Assembly: GCA_020346825.1 (NCBI GenBank)
Contig: CP070791.1
Location: forward strand, 742,876-748,203
Length of the DNA: 5,328 nucleotides
Source of the DNA: Candidatus Bathyarchaeota archaeon
Lineage (GTDB): Archaea > Thermoproteota > Bathyarchaeia > Bathyarchaeales > Bathyarchaeaceae
Reading direction: 5' to 3'
Each line of letters opens with the position of its first letter. Position 1 is the first letter of the stretch. Shown here in pieces: positions 1 to 5,328 of the stretch. Both the position numbers and the translations under genes were made by a program. The notes below the pieces were generated by a model that worked only from the letters and a program-made list of their open reading frames with translations, ran no database searches and had not been told where the DNA came from.

Positions 1-1007
1 GCTGCAATGGCATCAGAGGATACGCCACCGTAGCTTAGGTAAGAGTATGCTTGGAAGAATCCCCATTTGTTTCCGCCAACCGTTGTTTCAGCTACGCCCA
101 AGGTTGATATCGCTGAGAAAGACGAAGATCCAAGGTAAATGAGCATTATTATGAAACCAGAGAAGAGAACTACCATTGGAAGCTTTTTGTTTGCCTCTTT
201 TACTTCTCCAGCGATGAATGTGACTGAATACCATCCCATGTAGGCCCAGAAGGCCCCTGCCATTGCATATGAGAATGCGTCGTAGAAAGTTGCCGTCTCT
301 GCTGCCATTCCCTCACTTAGCGCTAGGCTCACAAACGTAGTCGGTGAAGCTCCCATAACTTCTTCCACGCCCTGTGCGACTGGCCCAGTTAGACTGGGGT
401 CCATTGCGCCAGCGAGCCACATGGCGAAGAAGGCGATTGTGATTATAAGTGTAGGCCAGAACATCCCGTGCATGATCCAACCGTATAGTTTCACCCCGAA
501 TAACCCAAGCAATGTAAAGACTATGATGATTATGACACCTCCTACGAAGAGGGTTGTTGCGTCAAAGGCTACCACTGTTGGTGCCAGAGCAATGTTGTAG
601 AATATCATAATCGCTTCAAAGACCGCTACCCCGATTAGTCCGTATGAAAAGGCTTCGGCAAGGAACATTAGCCAGCCTGCGTTGTATCCCACCAGCGGGT
701 GAATGACTCTAGAAATGGTTACGTATCCGCCACCAGATCTTGGCATTGCTGCCGTGACGTATCCAGCTGCGTAGCCCGTGATCATCACTATTAAGCCACA
801 GACTAGAAAAGCCCAGAATATTGCTGGAAGACCTAGTGGAAGCTGATTCGTTGGTACTGGTCTTGGGCCTGTGAATTGGAACGCTCGTTTCTGCCAGCCT
901 AAACCAACAACGTGTGAGAGGATAATGATTACGCCTAGCATGAAGCCGACTTCTCTGACTAGGCCAGTAGCCTCTCTAGCGAACAATCCAGGTTTACTTT
1001 CACCCAT
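1..1007 (-). CDS. APC-superfamily amino acid permease, N-terminal part (runs off left edge)
   Basis: Multi-spanning membrane transporter, probably importing amino acids or related amines by cation-coupled symport or exchange; the substrate cannot be read from the sequence. The window shows 335 residues and the C-terminus is missing; the family is usually about 450-550 residues. Hydrophobic helices lie near residues 20-38 and 60-86, followed by at least four more. The first helix contains the Gly-rich break VVGLGW (33-38), matching the unwound substrate-binding turn of APC transporters. The motif MPRSGGGYVTISR (88-100) after helix 2 is a strong family signature. Further on, a WAYMGWYSVTFIAGEVKEA-type segment followed by Asn-Lys-Lys-Leu-Pro resembles the family's helix 6 and following loop. 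The ATG at 1007-1005 has GGTGGA seven bases upstream and is the natural start. It is transcribed divergently from the phosphoesterase gene. Family assignment is firm; specificity is unknown. Confidence 0.93.
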   Translation of the reverse strand, partial: MGESKPGLFAREATGLVREVGFMLGVIIILSHVVGLGWQKRAFQFTGPRPVPTNQLPLGLPAIFWAFLVCGLIVMITGYAAGYVTAAMPRSGGGYVTISRVIHPLVGYNAGWLMFLAEAFSYGLIGVAVFEAIMIFYNIALAPTVVAFDATTLFVGGVIIIIVFTLLGLFGVKLYGWIMHGMFWPTLIITIAFFAMWLAGAMDPSLTGPVAQGVEEVMGASPTTFVSLALSEGMAAETATFYDAFSYAMAGAFWAYMGWYSVTFIAGEVKEANKKLPMVVLFSGFIIMLIYLGSSSFSAISTLGVAETTVGGNKWGFFQAYSYLSYGGVSSDAIA

Positions 1008-1014
1008 TTTTCTA

Positions 1015-1020
1015 TCCACC
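1015..1020 (-). promoter_or_regulatory. Shine-Dalgarno of the permease gene
   Basis: Minus-strand GGTGGA lies seven bases before the ATG at 1007. It resembles the archaeal GGTG-type ribosome binding site and supports that start. Confidence 0.65.
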
Positions 1021-1050
1021 TTAGTTTTTAAAACGCTCTTTCCATTTAAC

Positions 1051-1058
1051 ATTTATAG
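1051..1058 (-). promoter_or_regulatory. Possible TATA box for the permease gene
   Basis: Minus-strand CTATAAAT lies about 45 bases upstream of the permease ATG. With the usual archaeal spacing of about 25 bases, transcription would begin near 1029-1030 and leave a leader of about 22 bases containing the GGTGGA site. A second candidate, minus-strand TCTTAAAT at 1067-1060, is almost as good, so the exact box is uncertain. Inferred from motif and spacing only. Confidence 0.4.
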
Positions 1059-1090
1059 GATTTAAGATTTTCCTTAGAAGAATGTTAGAC

Positions 1091-1098
1091 TTAAATAT
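1091..1098 (+). promoter_or_regulatory. Possible TATA box for the phosphoesterase operon
   Basis: TTAAATAT lies about 50 bases before the TTG start at 1147. Transcription would be expected near 1120, giving a leader of about 25 bases. An alternative AT-rich stretch at 1113-1121 would put the start site almost at the TTG codon and give a nearly leaderless mRNA. The 139-base region 1008-1146 separates two divergent genes and holds no other coding signal that I can see. Confidence 0.4.
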
Positions 1099-1146
1099 CC
1101 CCCATCACTCTCAAAAATATAGAATTAATTTAGGAAAATGGTTTAA

Positions 1147-2118
1147 TTGGCACCTCTATTCGAAAGAAAGGGCAAGAAAACAAGGATTCTCTTTGCCACT
1201 GATATGCATGGATCTGAAGGAGTTTGGAGAAAATTCCTGAACGCTTCATCCATGCTGAAAATAAACGTGGCTATCTGCGGTGGAGATCTAACTGGAAAGA
1301 TGATAGTTCCTATCATCGAGAGGAAAGATGGGAAATATGTCTACTATCTGATGGGAAAAAACCATCTAATTGACTCAAACGGGTTGGAAAAGGCAATCAA
1401 GGATGTTCGAGGAATCGGATACTACTCATATTTGACTAATGAAAGCGAATACGAGGAGATGCGCGAAAACCGTGAGAAAGTAGATGAAGCATTCTCAAAA
1501 GTTATGAATTCAACGCTGAAAAGCTGGCTTGATCTAATCCGCGAGAAACTTCCAAGCGAAACTCAAGTAATAGTGTGTCCAGGGAATGATGATAGACTTC
1601 CAGTAGACGACTTGATTAGAGATCATCCAGAGGTAGTCAATGCCGAGGGAAAGGTAATAGAAGTCGACGAATCCCATGAAATGATAAGCACGGGTTGGGT
1701 TAACCCCAGTCCTTGGCATACCACCAGGGAAGAGGACGATGAAAAACTGGAGGCGAGATTGGAAGAATACATTTCTCAACTAAAAGACCCCAAATCAACA
1801 ATATTCAACTTCCACGCTCCACCCTATCAAACCAAATTAGATGAAGCTCCATTGCTAGATGACAACCTAAACCCTGTGATCCAGGGAGGAAGAGTCATAA
1901 TGGTTCCAGTAGGCTCCAAAGCTGTTAAAAAGATGATTGAAAAGTATCAACCCTTCTTGGGATTGCATGGGCATATACATGAAGCGTCAGGTTCAATCAA
2001 AATCGGCAGAACACACTGTGTCAACCCTGGAAGTGAATACGCAGAAGGAATTCTGAGAGCGTTTCTAATCGAATTCAAGGGCAACAAGATCATTAAGCTT
2101 CAAAGAATCGAAGGATAA
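1147..2118 (+). CDS. Calcineurin-like metallophosphoesterase (Icc-related, COG2129-like)
   Basis: A two-metal phosphoesterase, probably cytoplasmic since no signal peptide or membrane helix is visible. The natural substrate is not predictable. The full set of family motifs is present in order: DMHG (D19, H21), GGD (D47), GNDDR (N147, D148), FNFHAPPY (H223) and GHIH (H276, H278), followed by the NPGSEYAEG segment typical of the Icc-related archaeal and bacterial group. GNDD replaces the commoner GNH(D/E), as I recall in this subgroup. About 100 residues separate the GGD and GND motifs, a largely helical, charged insert probably forming a cap. The TTG start is forced: an in-frame TAA lies at 1144-1146 and no other ATG, GTG or TTG occurs before the DMHG motif. 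The Shine-Dalgarno is weak (AGGA at 1132-1135, 11 bases away). The next gene follows after 15 bases, suggesting co-transcription. Family call firm, role unknown. Confidence 0.92.
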   Translation: MAPLFERKGKKTRILFATDMHGSEGVWRKFLNASSMLKINVAICGGDLTGKMIVPIIERKDGKYVYYLMGKNHLIDSNGLEKAIKDVRGIGYYSYLTNESEYEEMRENREKVDEAFSKVMNSTLKSWLDLIREKLPSETQVIVCPGNDDRLPVDDLIRDHPEVVNAEGKVIEVDESHEMISTGWVNPSPWHTTREEDDEKLEARLEEYISQLKDPKSTIFNFHAPPYQTKLDEAPLLDDNLNPVIQGGRVIMVPVGSKAVKKMIEKYQPFLGLHGHIHEASGSIKIGRTHCVNPGSEYAEGILRAFLIEFKGNKIIKLQRIEG

Positions 2119-2133
2119 AGGGGACACGTACGC

Positions 2134-3060
2134 ATGTCTTGGATGCTGGACAAAAAAGTTACTAGAGAACTGCCTGAAGAGTGGAAAGGAATTGTTCCTA
2201 CAGAAGTGTTTCTCCAAGAAGCTGAGAGGATGGTTGAGGAAGTTGAAAAGAAAAACATAGTCCTTAGGATTATGGGTGGATTAGGAGTAGCGATGCACTG
2301 CAAAGAGTTCCGGGACTTCGCAATGAGACTCGGCAGGATCGGAACAGGAGTTGTGAAAGGTCAAGAGTACAGCGACATAGATTTCGTGTCTTACCGCAAA
2401 CATCGAAACAATATCAGAGATTTTTTCAGTGATATGGGATACGCCAAGAGAAGGGCAACTCTCTCTTCAGCTGCTTCGGAGAGACAGATATACTATCATC
2501 CACAGGGCTGGTTTTACGTAGACGTATTCTATGATAAGCTACTAGTGGCAAACCACCCAGTGGATTTCAGAGGAAGACTAGAATTAGATTGCCCAACTAT
2601 CCCAGTAACCGATATGCTACTAGAGAAGATACAGATGTGGGAAGCATTCAGCCCAAAGGACTTGAAAGACTGTCTGGTTCTATTGAAGGCCCACAAAGTA
2701 GAAGAGAAAAGCGAAAAAGAAAGCATAGATGCCTCATACCTAGCTAAACTATTTGCAAGGGACTGGGGATTTTGGTACACGGCTACCACCAACCTCAAAA
2801 AAATCAAGGGATTTGTTTCAGAGATGAACAAGCTGGGTCCAGAGGCTGAAATTGACGCCAGCCGTTTTGGAAAGATAGACAGAGAAGAGATAACAGAAAA
2901 AATAGAAGAACTACTGGAAAGGATAGACAGAGAGCCAAAATCCTTCAAGTGGAAAATGCGATCCAGAGTTGGGACGACAAAAAGATGGTATAATCCCGTT
3001 GAAAGAGAAGATACAGTGGCTGGATTTGGAATATGGGAAGCCATTCTCCCAAAAGAGTAA
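2134..3060 (+). CDS. Nucleotidyltransferase-fold protein (AbiEii/DUF6036-like), function unknown
   Basis: A soluble 308-residue protein with a probable polymerase-beta-type nucleotidyltransferase core. Visible signs are MGGLGVAMHC (G48, G49) at the nucleotide-binding turn, SDIDF (D81, D83) as the paired metal-binding carboxylates, and YVDVF (D130) as the third carboxylate. The segment around residues 159-184 (MLLEKIQMW, then KDLKDCLVLL) resembles the Lys- and Asp-bearing helices of AbiEii-like and DUF6036-like proteins. The spacing from GG to DxD is 31 residues, longer than in minimal nucleotidyltransferases. Residues 185-265 are mostly charged helix and the C-terminus (270-308) is basic with several aromatic residues; I recognise no domain there. 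The ATG at 2134 has a GGGG-type purine run about ten bases upstream. It is probably in one operon with the preceding phosphoesterase. No paired antitoxin-like small gene is adjacent, so a toxin-antitoxin role is not supported. Possible roles include transfer of a nucleotide to RNA, protein or a small aminated substrate. Confidence 0.75.
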   Translation: MSWMLDKKVTRELPEEWKGIVPTEVFLQEAERMVEEVEKKNIVLRIMGGLGVAMHCKEFRDFAMRLGRIGTGVVKGQEYSDIDFVSYRKHRNNIRDFFSDMGYAKRRATLSSAASERQIYYHPQGWFYVDVFYDKLLVANHPVDFRGRLELDCPTIPVTDMLLEKIQMWEAFSPKDLKDCLVLLKAHKVEEKSEKESIDASYLAKLFARDWGFWYTATTNLKKIKGFVSEMNKLGPEAEIDASRFGKIDREEITEKIEELLERIDREPKSFKWKMRSRVGTTKRWYNPVEREDTVAGFGIWEAILPKE

Positions 3061-3130
3061 TCTAGGCAGAAGTTGAGGGTCTTCATAGATGAAAAAAGCG
3101 TTCTTATTTGTGGGCGAACACTGAGCGGCA

Positions 3131-3138
3131 TTTAAGTA
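3131..3138 (+). promoter_or_regulatory. Possible TATA box for the mutase / nucleotidylyltransferase pair
   Basis: TTTAAGTA in the 112-base gap after the upstream gene lies about 40 bases before the TTG at 3173. Transcription starting about 25 bases downstream would give a short leader that still contains the GGAGG at 3161-3165. This suggests the sugar-nucleotide genes have their own promoter. Motif and spacing only. Confidence 0.4.
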
Positions 3139-3160
3139 ACTTCACGAGAAATAGTGTGTT

Positions 3161-3165
3161 GGAGG
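3161..3165 (+). promoter_or_regulatory. Shine-Dalgarno that fixes the TTG start of the mutase
   Basis: GGAGG lies seven bases before TTG at 3173. An in-frame TAG at 3152-3154 rules out any earlier start, so together they decide the start codon. Confidence 0.8.
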
Positions 3166-3172
3166 CTATTCC

Positions 3173-4546
3173 TTGTCCGCTTTTGAGGAATTTGAGTTTG
3201 GCGGAATTTTTAGAGCCTACGACATAAGGGGCATCTTTGGGGAAGATTTGACGGAAGAAGGCGCAATTAGAATAGGTGCCGCTTTCGCAAATTTTGTAGG
3301 GGAAGAGAAAGAGGTGTTGGTTGGTAGAGACGTTAGACTAAGCGGAGAAAAACTTAGAAACGCTTTGGTTTCTGGTTTACTTTCTTGTTGTAATGTAACT
3401 GATGTTGGTATCGTTCCAACGCCTCTACTCTTTTTTGCGATAAATCTACTTCAGAAGGATGCGGGAATTATGATTACGGCCTCTCACAATCCTCCAGAAT
3501 GGAATGGATTCAAGGCGTTTGACAGAGAGGGGTGTATTTATGGTAGTGACATGGAGAAAATCAAACAAATAGCTAAAAGAGTTGATCCGAAAAAGCTTTC
3601 CAAGAAGAGGCGCAAGTCAAGCAGCCATGAAGGAATAATCCGAGAATATATGGATTTTGTCAGGAGAAGAATAGGAAGTGGAAGAGAGCTTAGAGTTGTG
3701 GCTGATACAGCAAACGGAACCTGTGGATTGGTTGCTCCAGCTCTCTTTAAGCAGTTGGGACATGAGATTTCAATCTTGAACCAGAATCCAGACGGCAAAT
3801 TTCCGGCACATCTGCCAGAACCAAAAGAAGAGACGTTGGTTGAACTGAAAAGGGAAGTGTTGAGGAAAAAGGCGGATCTGGGAGTTGGATACGATGGAGA
3901 TGGAGACAGAGCGGTTTTTGTCGACGAAAAAGGAAACATAGTCCCTGGTGACTTGACATTGTTGGTCTTCGCAAAAGACGTTCTCCAAAAGAAAAGAGGT
4001 GGAAAGATAGTCTACGAGCTGAGTTGTTCTATGGCTGTTGAAGAATATATAAAAGAACTTGGCGGGGTTCCGATAGTTGAAAGAGTTGGCCACACATTTA
4101 TAATGGACAAGATGATCAAGGAAAATGCTTTGTTTGGAGGAGAAAAGAGTAGTCACTTCTATTTTTCTGAATGTCGCGGAGTGGATGACGCAATTTTCGC
4201 AAGTTTGAGGATGACTGAAATACTTTCTAAAACTGCTGAGAAACTCTCAGAAATAATTGATTCACTGCCCAAGTACCCCTCTATTTATGAAGAGAATTTT
4301 GAGTGCCCAGATAATCTAAAGTTTGCTGCCATCGAAAAGTTGAAGTCCAGGTTCAAGGATTATGGTTTGAAGGTTCTGGATATAGATGGAGTGAAGTTAC
4401 TAGATAAAGATGGGTGGGTTCTTTTGCGGCCCTCTAACACTGAACCATTCATACGAGTTTCTGCTGAAGCAAAGACAGAAGAGAGACTGAAGGAACTCTA
4501 CGAATTTGCGAAGAAAGAATTAAGCCACGTCTTGGAGGAGAATTGA
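3173..4546 (+). CDS. Phosphomannomutase/phosphoglucomutase (alpha-D-phosphohexomutase family)
   Basis: A cytoplasmic enzyme that interconverts hexose-6-phosphate and hexose-1-phosphate (mannose or glucose, possibly glucosamine) through a phosphoserine intermediate. At 457 residues it is full length for the family (about 440-470). The four domain signatures are present in order: RAYDIRG near the N-terminus (14-20), the catalytic serine loop TASHNPP with S104, the Mg-binding loop DGDGDR (241-246), the sugar-recognition loop GEKSSH (323-328) and the phosphate-binding loop RPSNTEP (419-425). The sugar loop differs from the common GE(E/M)SGH by a Ser in place of the Gly, so the substrate cannot be assigned with confidence; the RPSNTEP form is closer to PMM/PGM than to phosphoglucosamine mutase. 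The start is TTG with GGAGG seven bases upstream. The next gene, a sugar nucleotidylyltransferase, begins directly after the stop codon, so the product is very probably fed into NDP-sugar synthesis. Confidence 0.95.
   Translation: MSAFEEFEFGGIFRAYDIRGIFGEDLTEEGAIRIGAAFANFVGEEKEVLVGRDVRLSGEKLRNALVSGLLSCCNVTDVGIVPTPLLFFAINLLQKDAGIMITASHNPPEWNGFKAFDREGCIYGSDMEKIKQIAKRVDPKKLSKKRRKSSSHEGIIREYMDFVRRRIGSGRELRVVADTANGTCGLVAPALFKQLGHEISILNQNPDGKFPAHLPEPKEETLVELKREVLRKKADLGVGYDGDGDRAVFVDEKGNIVPGDLTLLVFAKDVLQKKRGGKIVYELSCSMAVEEYIKELGGVPIVERVGHTFIMDKMIKENALFGGEKSSHFYFSECRGVDDAIFASLRMTEILSKTAEKLSEIIDSLPKYPSIYEENFECPDNLKFAAIEKLKSRFKDYGLKVLDIDGVKLLDKDGWVLLRPSNTEPFIRVSAEAKTEERLKELYEFAKKELSHVLEEN
4534..4540 (+). 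promoter_or_regulatory. Shine-Dalgarno inside the mutase gene serving the next gene
   Basis: GGAGGAG within the last codons of the mutase lies six bases before the TTG at 4547. It explains how translation can begin immediately after the mutase stop codon and supports the TTG start. Confidence 0.8.
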
Positions 4547-5328
4547 TTGCAGACAGTAATACTTGCCGGTGGAACAGGACAGCGGGTTTTTCCTCTAGCT
4601 GTGAACAAACCAAAACCCATGTTCAAAGTCTTAGGAAAACCCTTAATTCAACATGTTGTCGAAGTTTTGAAAGAAGCTGGCTCGAGAGATTTCATAATTG
4701 TGGTAGGCCACAACAGGGATCAAATTAGAGAACATCTGGAAGACGGCAGCAAACTTGGGGTTAATATAGATTATACAGTCCAGAAAGAAGCTAGGGGCAT
4801 GGCGAACGCCCTAGAAACCGCAAAGAGTCTGGTGGAAGACAATTTCTTTGTTGTAAACGCTGACGATATTTTTGAAAGCTCGCTGATAAGAAAGATGACT
4901 AAGCAATTCAAGGCAGGCGACGCAGACATAGTTCTTTCCTGCAAACCTGTTGAAGAAACATGGAAGTTTGGGGTAATCCACATAGAGGACGACAAGGTCA
5001 CAGATTTTGTTGAAAAGCCGCCGAGAGGTCAAGAACCAAGCAACTTGGCCGTGGTGGGCGTATACATAATGACCAAACGAATTTTTAATTATTACAACAA
5101 GATTCCGGTGTCAGATCACCAATACGAAGATGCGGTACAAAAGTTCATCGAGGACAATAATGTTGTTGGCGCAGTCAACTATGACGGATTTTTCGCAGGC
5201 TACAAATACCCTTGGGACCTTTTCACAATAAACGAGTACCTAATGGATACTCACTTAAGGAAACAGACCATCGAAAACGATGTGGAAATCTCGGAAAGAG
5301 CACAGGTTGAAGGCAACGTTTGGATACA
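4547..5328 (+). CDS. Sugar-1-phosphate nucleotidylyltransferase, N-terminal part (runs off right edge)
   Basis: Joins a sugar-1-phosphate and an NTP to give an NDP-sugar and pyrophosphate; the cytoplasmic partner of the adjacent mutase. The window shows 260 residues. A Rossmann-like nucleotidyltransferase domain spans about 2-235: GGTGQRVFPL followed by NKPKPM (8-25), QKEARGMANAL (79-89), the metal-binding Asp in NADDIF (D106), FVEKP (E156, K157) and YPWDLFTIN with D224 as the likely second metal ligand. From about residue 242 (IENDVEISERAQVEGNVWI) hexapeptide-like repeats begin, pointing to a C-terminal left-handed beta-helix as in GlmU-like archaeal bifunctional enzymes; whether it has acetyltransferase activity lies outside the window. 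The TTG start directly follows the mutase TGA (4544-4546) and is the only start preserving the nucleotide-binding loop. GQR instead of GTR and GMA instead of GTA depart from the usual signature. Base and sugar specificity cannot be told. Confidence 0.93.
   Translation, partial: MQTVILAGGTGQRVFPLAVNKPKPMFKVLGKPLIQHVVEVLKEAGSRDFIIVVGHNRDQIREHLEDGSKLGVNIDYTVQKEARGMANALETAKSLVEDNFFVVNADDIFESSLIRKMTKQFKAGDADIVLSCKPVEETWKFGVIHIEDDKVTDFVEKPPRGQEPSNLAVVGVYIMTKRIFNYYNKIPVSDHQYEDAVQKFIEDNNVVGAVNYDGFFAGYKYPWDLFTINEYLMDTHLRKQTIENDVEISERAQVEGNVWI

Noticed and set aside
1025..1035. Near-palindrome GTTTTTAAAAC in the permease leader as an operator
   Set aside because: Simple AT-rich sequence of this length is expected by chance in such a region, and there is no second copy to support a regulator site.
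871..1065. Plus-strand 64-codon open frame in the permease region
   Set aside because: It lies antisense to the permease N-terminus, which has clear family motifs, and the translated product shows no recognisable features.
2134..3060. Type IV toxin-antitoxin system (AbiEii toxin)
   Set aside because: The nucleotidyltransferase fold is similar, but no AbiEi-like winged-helix antitoxin gene is adjacent; the upstream neighbour is a phosphoesterase.
3061..3130. Transcription terminator after the nucleotidyltransferase-fold gene
   Set aside because: Only a weak GAAG...CTTC pairing (four bases) and a short T-rich run near 3101-3109; no stable stem followed by a poly-T tract, so no terminator is called.
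2529..3131. 200-codon minus-strand open frame opposite the nucleotidyltransferase-fold gene
   Set aside because: Serine- and leucine-rich translation typical of the antisense of an AT- and AGA-rich gene; no motif and no good ribosome binding site. The plus-strand gene has intact active-site motifs.
4543..4728. 61-codon frame beginning with TTG at 4543
   Set aside because: Out of frame with the nucleotidylyltransferase, whose canonical motifs begin at 4547; a shadow frame.

Overview
The window looks like ordinary chromosomal DNA from an archaeon. Arginine is written mostly as AGA/AGG. AT-rich TATA-like boxes lie about 35 to 50 bases before the start codons, Shine-Dalgarno motifs are of the GGTG/GGAGG type, and three of the five genes begin with TTG. 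A lineage within or near the TACK archaea (for example Bathyarchaeia) would fit, but that is an impression from gene style and not a demonstrated placement. I see no tRNA, rRNA, CRISPR array, insertion sequence or long repeat.

Layout: bases 1-1007 (minus strand) hold the N-terminal two thirds or so of an APC-superfamily amino acid permease that runs off the left edge. A 139-base divergent intergenic region (1008-1146) carries promoter-like elements for both directions. Rightward from it come a calcineurin-like metallophosphoesterase of the Icc-related COG2129 type (1147-2118) and, 15 bases later, a nucleotidyltransferase-fold protein distantly like the AbiEii/DUF6036 group (2134-3060). After a 112-base gap with its own TATA-like box and Shine-Dalgarno come a phosphomannomutase/phosphoglucomutase (3173-4546) and, abutting it with no bases between stop and start, a sugar-1-phosphate nucleotidylyltransferase with the beginning of a left-handed beta-helix tail (4547 to beyond the right edge).

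How they work together: the last two genes form a clear metabolic pair. The mutase makes a hexose-1-phosphate and the nucleotidylyltransferase activates it to an NDP-sugar for glycan, glycolipid or protein glycosylation. The phosphoesterase and nucleotidyltransferase-fold genes form a second probable operon whose joint role is unknown; a nucleotide, RNA or phosphoryl-modification function is only a guess. I found no convincing evidence of a new defence or mobile system. The points most worth a second look are this phosphoesterase/nucleotidyltransferase pair and the altered signature residues of the sugar nucleotidylyltransferase.
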